From positions 1-64,000 of the forward strand of contig NZ_JAFBDY010000009.1 of NCBI RefSeq assembly GCF_016908465.1: 64,000 nt of DNA, written 5' to 3'. The stretch's first letter is position 1. Each line of letters begins with the position of its first letter. Shown piece after piece: positions 57,958-64,000 of the stretch. The notes beneath the pieces were generated by a model. It was not told where the DNA came from and made no database searches. It saw only the letters and a program-made list of their open reading frames with translations. Source of the DNA: Lysinibacillus composti (GTDB lineage: Bacteria; Bacillota; Bacilli; Bacillales_A; Planococcaceae). The position numbers were made by a program, and so were the translations under genes.

Positions 57958-58231
57958 ATATGCTATATTATAAGAGAACGTGGTACCCACTTAATTCAGT
58001 ATTCTGAATATAATGAATGACAGTAATAGAAATCACTAAATTCCGAACTATTATGGTTTTATCGTTAATTTTTAGGTATTTTTCGATTGAAACATGAACA
58101 ATGCGATGTGATTTATTTCAAATATTCGTCTCTTTTGTGATTAAAATTATATTTTTCTTTGCAAAATACGTGTTTTTCTTGTGTGATAAGTGGTAAACTG
58201 TTGTTAACAACATGAAGTAGGAGGGAAAATA
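57958..58231. other. Intergenic region upstream of rpiB with a small palindrome
   Basis: No gene seen. GTTGTTAACAAC (58200-58211) is a perfect 12-bp palindrome just before the rpiB ribosome binding site. No convincing promoter could be fixed. Confidence 0.4.
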
Positions 58232-58669
58232 GTGAAAATTGCTATTTCTTCAGATCACGGTGGGAATAATTTAAGAAAAGAAATCATGGCGCTACTAGAT
58301 GAGCTAAATATAAGCTATGAAGATTTTGGTCCTACATCTTCAGATTCCGTGGATTACCCTGATTATGCAAAACCAGTTGCAGAAGGTGTTGCAAGTGGAA
58401 ATTTTGATCGTGGTATTTTAATTTGTGGTACAGGCATTGGCATGTCGATCGCAGCTAATAAAGTAAAAGGAATTCGTTGTGCATTAGTTCATGACGTTTT
58501 TAGTGCAAAAGCAACGCGTTGCCATAATGATTCAAATATTTTAGCAATGGGTGAACGTGTAATTGGTCCGGGGCTTGCAAGAGAAATTGTACAAGCTTGG
58601 TTAAATACAGACTTTGAAGGCGGCCGTCATACACGCCGTGTTGAAAAGATTTCTGAACTTGAAGGGTAA
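58232..58669 (+). CDS. rpiB: Ribose-5-phosphate isomerase B
   Basis: RpiB/LacAB-type isomerase, 145 residues. SSDHGG contains D8-H9, and the catalytic base cysteine is C65 in ICGTGIGMSI. It could also serve as allose-6-phosphate isomerase, but the location before ywlG and glyA (ywlF in B. subtilis) supports the housekeeping role. GTG start behind AGGAGGG. Confidence 0.94.
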   Translation: MKIAISSDHGGNNLRKEIMALLDELNISYEDFGPTSSDSVDYPDYAKPVAEGVASGNFDRGILICGTGIGMSIAANKVKGIRCALVHDVFSAKATRCHNDSNILAMGERVIGPGLAREIVQAWLNTDFEGGRHTRRVEKISELEG

Positions 58670-58677
58670 GTGTCTAT

Positions 58678-59226
58678 ATGAATTCTTTACAAGATATACA
58701 AAACCAATTGTCTCAGCTACTTAGCGAATTCGAGGAACAAGTTCAATTTTTCCCAAAACAACTTTTGGTTATTGGTTGCTCAACATCAGAAATTGCGGGA
58801 TCTAAAATAGGGACTGCAGGAGCAATTGAAATTGCAGAAGTGCTTTACAAAGAGTTAAAAGAGTTTGCCAAAAAACATGAGCTTTATTTGGCATTTCAAG
58901 GCTGTGAACATATAAATCGTGCATTAACACTTGAATACGAGGCGGCATTACACTACTCTTTGGAACCAGTAACGGTAGTACCTGTGAAACATGCAGGTGG
59001 TTCAATGTCAGCATATGCATTTACACAAATGGAAACCCCAGTTGTTGTAGAGCATATCCGTGCACATGCAGGAATTGATTTTGGTCAAACACTTATTGGG
59101 ATGCATTTAAAAGAAGTAGCAATCCCTGTACGTACATCAGTTCGTCAAATCGGTGATGCAATTGTAACGATTGCTAAAACACGACCGAAGCTAATTGGTG
59201 GAGAAAGAGCTGTTTATATAAGATAG
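58678..59226 (+). CDS. ywlG: YwlG family protein (DUF436, TIGR01440)
   Basis: Soluble protein of 182 residues with signatures LLVIGCSTSEIAGSKIGTAG and FQGCEHINRAL, and a C-terminal GERAVYIR. Conserved between rpiB and glyA in Bacillales; function unknown. ATG eight bases after the rpiB stop, so co-transcribed. Confidence 0.88.
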   Translation: MNSLQDIQNQLSQLLSEFEEQVQFFPKQLLVIGCSTSEIAGSKIGTAGAIEIAEVLYKELKEFAKKHELYLAFQGCEHINRALTLEYEAALHYSLEPVTVVPVKHAGGSMSAYAFTQMETPVVVEHIRAHAGIDFGQTLIGMHLKEVAIPVRTSVRQIGDAIVTIAKTRPKLIGGERAVYIR

Positions 59227-59338
59227 TGGAGTAAACAGCCACTTCTTTAATAGTAGTTTTCAGAAAAGTTTGATATAAAACCGCAATATGGGTTTTTGTC
59301 ATAGATAAATACTTAAAGATTTAGGGGGATATTTTACA

Positions 59339-60598
59339 ATGGCTTATGAAAAACTAGCAGCACAAGATCAAGCAGTACTAGCGGGGATTTTAGAGGAGAA
59401 AAAACGTCAACAAGCTAATATCGAATTAATTGCATCAGAAAATATAGTATCTCAAGCAGTAATGGAAGCACAAGGTTCTGTTTTAACAAACAAGTATGCA
59501 GAAGGATATCCAGGTAAACGCTACTATGGCGGATGTGAGCATGTAGACGTAGTAGAAGATATCGCTCGTGATCGTGCGAAAGAGATTTTTGGTGCAGAAT
59601 ATGCGAACGTTCAACCGCACTCTGGTGCACAAGCTAACATGGCTGTATACTACACAATTCTTGAACCAGGTGATACTGTTTTAGGTATGAACCTTTCTCA
59701 TGGTGGTCACTTAACTCACGGTTCACCAGTTAACTTCTCTGGTGTTCAATATAACTTCGTTGAATATGGCGTTACAAAAGATACAAATGTAATCGATTAT
59801 GAAGATGTACGTGCAAAAGCTTTAGAACATAAACCGAAGTTAATTGTGGCTGGTGCTTCTGCATACCCACGTGAAATTGACTTCAAAAAATTCCGTGAAA
59901 TCGCTGACGAAATCGGTGCATATTTCATGGTGGATATGGCACACATTGCTGGTCTTGTTGCTGCTGGTGAACATCCATCTCCAGTTCCATATGCTGACTT
60001 TGTAACTTCAACTACACATAAAACATTACGTGGTCCACGTGGTGGTTTAATTTTAGCTTCAAAAGAATGGGAAGCAAAATTAAATAAATCTGTATTCCCT
60101 GGAATTCAAGGTGGCCCATTAATGCACGTGATCGCTGCTAAAGCTGTAGCATTCGGCGAAGCATTACAACCTGAATTTAAAGAGTATGCTAAACAAATTA
60201 AAGCAAACGCTAAAGTACTAGCTGAAACATTAAGCAATGAAGGATTAGAAATCGTATCTGGTGGTACAGATAACCACTTATTATTAGTTAACGTAAAATC
60301 AGTTGGTTTAACTGGTAAAGTGGCAGAACATGTACTTGATGCAGTTGGAATTACAACAAACAAAAACACAATTCCTTACGATGAAGAAAAACCATTCGTA
60401 ACTTCTGGTATCCGTCTTGGGACAGCTGCTGTAACGAGCCGTGGATTCAAAGAAGAAGACTTAAAAGAAGTTGGTTTAATTATTGCAAAACTTCTTAAAA
60501 ACCCAGAAGACGAAGCAACAAAACAAGAAGCTTCAAACCGAGTAAAAGCTTTAACTGACAAATATCCAATTTACGAAGATTTAGTGACAAACTACTAA
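59339..60598 (+). CDS. glyA: Serine hydroxymethyltransferase
   Basis: PLP enzyme that converts serine and tetrahydrofolate to glycine and 5,10-methylene-tetrahydrofolate, 419 residues. The Schiff-base lysine is K228 in [38 protein letters not shown] and HSGAQAN are present. ATG after AGGGGGA. A weak AGTGG/CCACT hairpin lies between ywlG and glyA, so the two may be partly separated transcriptionally. Confidence 0.98.
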   Translation: MAYEKLAAQDQAVLAGILEEKKRQQANIELIASENIVSQAVMEAQGSVLTNKYAEGYPGKRYYGGCEHVDVVEDIARDRAKEIFGAEYANVQPHSGAQANMAVYYTILEPGDTVLGMNLSHGGHLTHGSPVNFSGVQYNFVEYGVTKDTNVIDYEDVRAKALEHKPKLIVAGASAYPREIDFKKFREIADEIGAYFMVDMAHIAGLVAAGEHPSPVPYADFVTSTTHKTLRGPRGGLILASKEWEAKLNKSVFPGIQGGPLMHVIAAKAVAFGEALQPEFKEYAKQIKANAKVLAETLSNEGLEIVSGGTDNHLLLVNVKSVGLTGKVAEHVLDAVGITTNKNTIPYDEEKPFVTSGIRLGTAAVTSRGFKEEDLKEVGLIIAKLLKNPEDEATKQEASNRVKALTDKYPIYEDLVTNY

Positions 60599-60615
60599 AC
60601 CAATAGTTTAAGCAA

Positions 60616-60644
60616 TTGTCGAGTAAAAAGTAATTTGATATAAT
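60616..60644 (+). promoter_or_regulatory. Promoter of the guanidine-riboswitch transcript
   Basis: TTGTCG, 17-bp spacer, TATAAT; start expected near 60651, about 55 nt before the aptamer. Confidence 0.65.
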
Positions 60645-60704
60645 CGAATTCAACATTAGCTCTGTCAATTAAATAAAGAGGTTGTCAATTCAACCTAAAT
60701 TATG

Positions 60705-60846
60705 TTTTCTAGGGTTCCGTAACATTCGTTAGTCTGGACCGAGAGAAAACTCATGGAATGCATTACGCAAATGCGTAATTGCTAACCGTGCCACGGAAGG
60801 ATAAAAGCCTGGGAGATACATTAATGTGTCTCTTAGGCTTTTTTTA
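60705..60846 (+). promoter_or_regulatory. Guanidine-I riboswitch (ykkC class)
   Basis: The conserved blocks appear in order: CTAGGGTTCCG, GTCTGGACCGAGAG, CCGTGCCACGG, then AAGGATAAAAGCCTGGGAGA. A variable hairpin with GCATTACGC/GCGTAATTGC lies in the middle. The 3' aptamer strand AAAGCCTGGGAGA is also the left arm of the terminator at 60803-60846, so guanidine binding should prevent termination. It controls the downstream YkkCD exporter pair. Confidence 0.93.
60803..60846 (+). terminator. Terminator of the guanidine-I riboswitch
   Basis: AAGCCT-GGAGA-ACATT pairs with AATGT-TCTC-AGGCTT, followed by seven T. Confidence 0.9.
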
Positions 60847-60877
60847 TGTTGAGAAATTATTTAGGAGGATAAAATAA

Positions 60878-61231
60878 TTGAACACATATTGGATACAAGT
60901 CGTAATTGGTGCAGTGTTCGAAGTGTTTTGGGCCATAGGTTTAAAGCATGCCTATGACTTCTGGACATGGACTGGGACGTTCATCGCTATAATATTAAGC
61001 TTTTATTTTATGTTAAAGGCTAGTAGTAAACTACCTGTAGGGTCGGTTTATGCTGTCTTTGTAGGGTTAGGGACAGCAGGAACAGTAATAGTAGATTTCC
61101 TCTTTTTCGGAGAACCATTTAGTCTAGTAAAAGTTTTATTACTACTACTATTACTAGTAGGTGTAGTTGGTTTGAAATTATTGAGTGGGGAAAGTGAAGC
61201 CGAAAAGGTAGAGGAAGGTGAAACAAACTAA
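60878..61231 (+). CDS. ykkC: Guanidinium exporter subunit YkkC (SMR family)
   Basis: Small multidrug resistance protein, 117 residues, four helices. The essential membrane glutamate is E15 in GAVFEVFWAIGLKHA. Under guanidine-I riboswitch control it should be one half of a heteromeric Gdm+/H+ antiporter with YkkD. A charged tail (GESEAEKVEEGETN) follows the last helix. TTG start with TTAGGAGG. Its stop overlaps the ykkD start (TAATG). Confidence 0.93.
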   Translation: MNTYWIQVVIGAVFEVFWAIGLKHAYDFWTWTGTFIAIILSFYFMLKASSKLPVGSVYAVFVGLGTAGTVIVDFLFFGEPFSLVKVLLLLLLLVGVVGLKLLSGESEAEKVEEGETN

Positions 61232-61545
61232 TGGCATGGGGATATTTAATTATTGCTGGTTTATTTGAAATGTTTTCAGTAATCATGATTAACAAAATGT
61301 ACGTAGATCGTAATTGGAAGCCTGCAGTCATGATGGTTTTAGGCTTTTGCATGAGTTTCTTCTTACTTTCCTTAGCGATGCAAAGCTTGTCAGTGGGAAC
61401 TGCATATGCAATTTGGACAGGGATTGGTGCATCAGGAGGAGCAATCTTTGGCATGCTATTTTATAACGAGTCCAAAGACTGGAGAAGAATTGCCTGTATT
61501 GCCTTGATCATTAGCGCAACAATAGGATTAAAATTAGTTTCCTAA
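61231..61545 (+). CDS. ykkD: Guanidinium exporter subunit YkkD (SMR family)
   Basis: Partner SMR protein of 104 residues with the conserved E13 in AGLFEMFSVIMINKM. Divergent sequence and tight coupling to ykkC indicate an obligate antiparallel heterodimer, as for other paired SMR proteins. The name matches the B. subtilis pair that gave the riboswitch class its name. Confidence 0.93.
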   Translation: MAWGYLIIAGLFEMFSVIMINKMYVDRNWKPAVMMVLGFCMSFFLLSLAMQSLSVGTAYAIWTGIGASGGAIFGMLFYNESKDWRRIACIALIISATIGLKLVS

Positions 61546-61598
61546 ACCCTTTTTTGGACCACTCTTGATTAGTTTATTTAAGATCGCTAGGGTTTTTT
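61544..61598 (+). terminator. Probable terminator after ykkD
   Basis: AAACCCT at the ykkD stop pairs with AGGGTTT about 40 nt later, followed by TTT. Long loop. Confidence 0.5.
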
Positions 61599-61840
61599 GC
61601 CCCTCGGTACTCGTCACAGAAAAGAATTTTACTCCTGTGGTTTCTTAAAGTTAATAGTTTGTCTTAAAGTGGCTTTTCACGAATCCACATCACATTGTTA
61701 AAACTATTCGTAATTTTGTTTTATGTTGTCGAAATTTCTGCTATACTATTTTGGATACATTGGGCTTTACTGACGATTCTTTAATATGGATTGTCATTTT
61801 TCAAGGCAAAAGATTTAGTAACGGTTAGGAGAGAACCATT

Positions 61841-62470
61841 TTGAGTAAAGTTTATGTTTTTGACCACCCATTAATCCAACATAAGTTGACGTATATTCGT
61901 GATAAAAACACTGGTACAAAAGAATTTCGTGAGCTTGTAGATGAAGTAGCTACATTGATGGCGTTTGAAATTACACGAGACATGCCTCTTGTAGAAATTG
62001 ATACTGAAACACCAATCCAAACAGCAAAAACAAAAGTGTTAGCTGGTAAAAAGTTAGCCATCGTTCCAATCTTACGTGCAGGTTTGGGAATGGTAGAAGG
62101 TGTATTAAAACTAATTCCTGCCGCAAAAGTAGGACATGTTGGTTTATATCGTGATCCTGAAACGTTAAAACCGATTGAATATTATGTGAAACTTCCTGCA
62201 GATGTGGAAGAACGCGATTTTATCTTAGTTGACCCAATGCTAGCTACTGGTGGATCAGCTGTAGAAGCTATCAACTCATTGAAAAAACGTGGTGCAAAAC
62301 ACATTAAATTTATGTGCTTAATTGCAGCTCCAGAAGGTGTTGAAGCAATTCAAGAGGCACATCCAGATGTAGATATCTATATCGCTGCACTTGATGAGAA
62401 ATTAAACGACCACGGTTATATTATTCCAGGGCTAGGCGATGCAGGAGATCGTTTGTTCGGAACAAAATAA
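61841..62470 (+). CDS. upp: Uracil phosphoribosyltransferase
   Basis: Salvages uracil to UMP with PRPP, 209 residues. The PRPP loop [10 protein letters not shown] is at about 131-140 and the uracil-binding C-terminus reads [13 protein letters not shown]. Start TTG after TTAGGAGAG. The 295-bp region upstream contains a TATACT -10 at 61742 but no clear -35. Confidence 0.97.
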   Translation: MSKVYVFDHPLIQHKLTYIRDKNTGTKEFRELVDEVATLMAFEITRDMPLVEIDTETPIQTAKTKVLAGKKLAIVPILRAGLGMVEGVLKLIPAAKVGHVGLYRDPETLKPIEYYVKLPADVEERDFILVDPMLATGGSAVEAINSLKKRGAKHIKFMCLIAAPEGVEAIQEAHPDVDIYIAALDEKLNDHGYIIPGLGDAGDRLFGTK

Positions 62471-62610
62471 TTATGTGTTAACTATATTGTTAGCCTCAAT
62501 ATAACTTTATATATTGAAGAATATTGAGGTTAACAAAACATTTAATAATGCCACTCTATTAAGGGGCAGCGATAATTATTTTTTATTATAGATAAGGAGT
62601 GAGATTTCCA

Positions 62611-63732
62611 TTGAGTAAAAAGTGGAAAGTAATGACGATTTTCGGTACAAGACCTGAAGCAATTAAAATGGCTCCTCTTGTTCTTGAACTAAATAAGCAT
62701 ACAGATAAAATCGAGTCGATTGTTACTGTAACTGCACAACATCGTCAAATGCTTGACCAAGTTTTAGAAACTTTTGAAATTACCCCAAATTATGATTTAA
62801 ATATAATGAAGGATCGTCAAACATTAATTGACGTTACAACTAATGCGCTTCAGGGACTAGATCGTGTTATGAAGGAAGCTAAACCGGATATCGTGCTTGT
62901 TCACGGAGATACTTCAACAACTTTTGTGGGAAGCTTAGCTGCTTTTTATAATCAAATAGCGATTGGCCATGTAGAAGCGGGACTAAGAACAGGTAATAAA
63001 TATTCTCCGTATCCAGAAGAAATGAACCGTCAGCTTACAGGTGTAATGGCTGATTTACATTTTGCTCCAACAGAACAATCAAAACAAAATCTCCTAATAG
63101 AAAATAAAAAAGAAAATTCTATTTTTGTGACAGGAAATACTGCAATCGATGCATTAAAAACGACAGTTCAGGAACAATATAATCATCCGGTTTTAGAAAA
63201 AATAGGTGATGATCGGATGATTTTACTAACAGCTCATCGACGTGAAAATTTAGGTGAACCGATGCGTCATATGTTCCGAGCAATTAAACGATTGTTACAA
63301 GAACATGATGATGTACAAGTTGTATATCCTGTACACTTAAATCCGGCAGTTCGTGAAGTTGCAAACGAAATTCTAGGAAATGACCAAAGAATCCATTTAA
63401 TTGAACCTCTGGAAGTATTTGATTTCCATAATTTTGCTGCCCGTTCTTATATGATTCTGACTGATTCTGGTGGCGTACAGGAAGAAGCTCCATCATTAGG
63501 GAAACCAGTTCTTGTGCTTCGAGATACAACAGAACGACCAGAAGGTATAGCTGCGGGAACTTTAAAACTCGCTGGAACGGAAGAAGAAACGATCTATCAA
63601 TTAGCAAAAGAATTGTTAGAAGACGAACAAGCATACTTAAAAATGTCTCAAGCATCGAATCCATATGGAGATGGTCATGCATCAAGAAGAATCGTAGACG
63701 CGCTGATTAGTTTCTTTGAAAAAAGTAAATAA
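62611..63732 (+). CDS. mnaA: UDP-N-acetylglucosamine 2-epimerase MnaA
   Basis: Converts UDP-GlcNAc to UDP-ManNAc for teichoic acid linkage units and other wall polysaccharides. 373 residues, GT-B fold: GTRPEAIK (12-19), VHGDTSTTF, HVEAGLRTG, HRRENLG and SGGVQEEAP. I use TTG (MSKKWKVMTIFG); AAGGAGTGAG lies before it and an in-frame GTG is inside that site. Followed by a terminator. Confidence 0.95.
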   Translation: MSKKWKVMTIFGTRPEAIKMAPLVLELNKHTDKIESIVTVTAQHRQMLDQVLETFEITPNYDLNIMKDRQTLIDVTTNALQGLDRVMKEAKPDIVLVHGDTSTTFVGSLAAFYNQIAIGHVEAGLRTGNKYSPYPEEMNRQLTGVMADLHFAPTEQSKQNLLIENKKENSIFVTGNTAIDALKTTVQEQYNHPVLEKIGDDRMILLTAHRRENLGEPMRHMFRAIKRLLQEHDDVQVVYPVHLNPAVREVANEILGNDQRIHLIEPLEVFDFHNFAARSYMILTDSGGVQEEAPSLGKPVLVLRDTTERPEGIAAGTLKLAGTEEETIYQLAKELLEDEQAYLKMSQASNPYGDGHASRRIVDALISFFEKSK

Positions 63733-63818
63733 TACTCATATATTTTCTTAGAAAAGCAATTTATGTCTATGAGGAAGAAAAAATAGTAAAAAACTAAGAT
63801 TTCAATGTAAGAAAACCC

Positions 63819-63872
63819 ACTTCACATATTTGTCAATATTTTGACAAGATTAGTGTAGTTGTGAAGTTTTTC
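63819..63872 (+). terminator. Terminator after mnaA
   Basis: ACTTCAC pairs with GTGAAGT, followed by TTTTC; the loop contains TTGTCA/TGACAA. Confidence 0.7.
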
Positions 63873-63883
63873 ACCTGAACCAA

Positions 63884-63912
63884 TTGACATCAAAATGACC
63901 CTATTGTATGCT
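63884..63912 (+). promoter_or_regulatory. Sigma-A promoter reading out of the window
   Basis: TTGACA, 17-bp spacer, TATGCT. In B. subtilis the ATP synthase operon (atpI first) follows upp here, so this is probably its promoter. No coding start appears in the last 90 bases. Confidence 0.7.
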
Positions 63913-64000
63913 TACAAAGGGTAATAATGATAAGGGTTTCACATAGTATTATGTGCTCGAAACACTTGTTATATCAAGTTTCTACTAGATTGACAGTTCA

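Overview
The window is a stretch of low-GC Bacillales chromosome from an endospore former. Spore genes present are gerQ, rsfA, pbpG, spo0F and spoIIR. From left to right the genes follow the Bacillus subtilis ywd-ywf-ywh-ywi-ywj-ywl order closely, so this is vertically inherited core chromosome on one replication arm. The family-level guess of Caryophanaceae/Planococcaceae, near Lysinibacillus, Solibacillus, Psychrobacillus or Ureibacillus, is inference from protein flavour and the intergenic repeats. Start codons are often TTG or GTG. I see no tRNA, rRNA, phage, insertion sequence or CRISPR array.

Layout. 1-4.8 kb: a 21-bp minisatellite, then minus-strand ilvA, a YjiH-type membrane protein and the bacillithiol pair bshB2-yojF. 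4.9-8.6 kb: ung, a small cysteine-rich protein, ywdI, ywdK, an M20 amidohydrolase and gerQ. 9-15.4 kb: coproheme decarboxylase, lipL, rsfA, a DUF1450 protein, ywfO, ywhB and ywhD, with 119-bp tandem repeats behind lipL. 15.8-21.6 kb: pbpG, speB (with no speE), ywiB and argS. 22.5-27.7 kb: an acyl-CoA-dehydrogenase-fold oxidoreductase with a polar amino-acid ABC importer, then a PduO-type cobalamin adenosyltransferase. 28-39.1 kb: a catabolic cluster (fadF, thiolase, 3-hydroxyacyl-CoA dehydrogenase, two acyl-CoA dehydrogenases, TetR regulator, fused isobutyryl-CoA mutase icmF) behind a promoter with a textbook cre site. 39.3-51.4 kb: rpoE, pyrG, ywjG, spo0F, fbaA, tal, murA2, glpX, rho, rpmE and tdk. 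51.7-63.7 kb: prfA, prmC, spoIIR, ywlC, mntP, ywlE, a chemoreceptor, rpiB, ywlG, glyA, a guanidine-I riboswitch with ykkCD, upp and mnaA. A final promoter probably serves the ATP synthase operon beyond the window.

How the genes work together. The 28-39 kb cluster is a coherent beta-oxidation and branched/short acyl-CoA route: dehydrogenases pass electrons to FadF, MmgB-like dehydrogenase and thiolase cleave the chain, and B12-dependent IcmF interconverts isobutyryl- and n-butyryl-CoA using cofactor made by the nearby adenosyltransferase. The 22-27 kb operon looks like uptake plus oxidation of an amino-acid-like, possibly sulfur-containing, compound.

The less ordinary material is mostly non-coding: three unrelated tandem-repeat arrays, a structured region upstream of gerQ, a duplicated speB tail, perfect palindromes at two promoters, a terminator whose loop supplies the -35 of the fbaA promoter, and a DnaA-box cluster upstream of ywlC. 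I did not find a convincing new multi-gene system.
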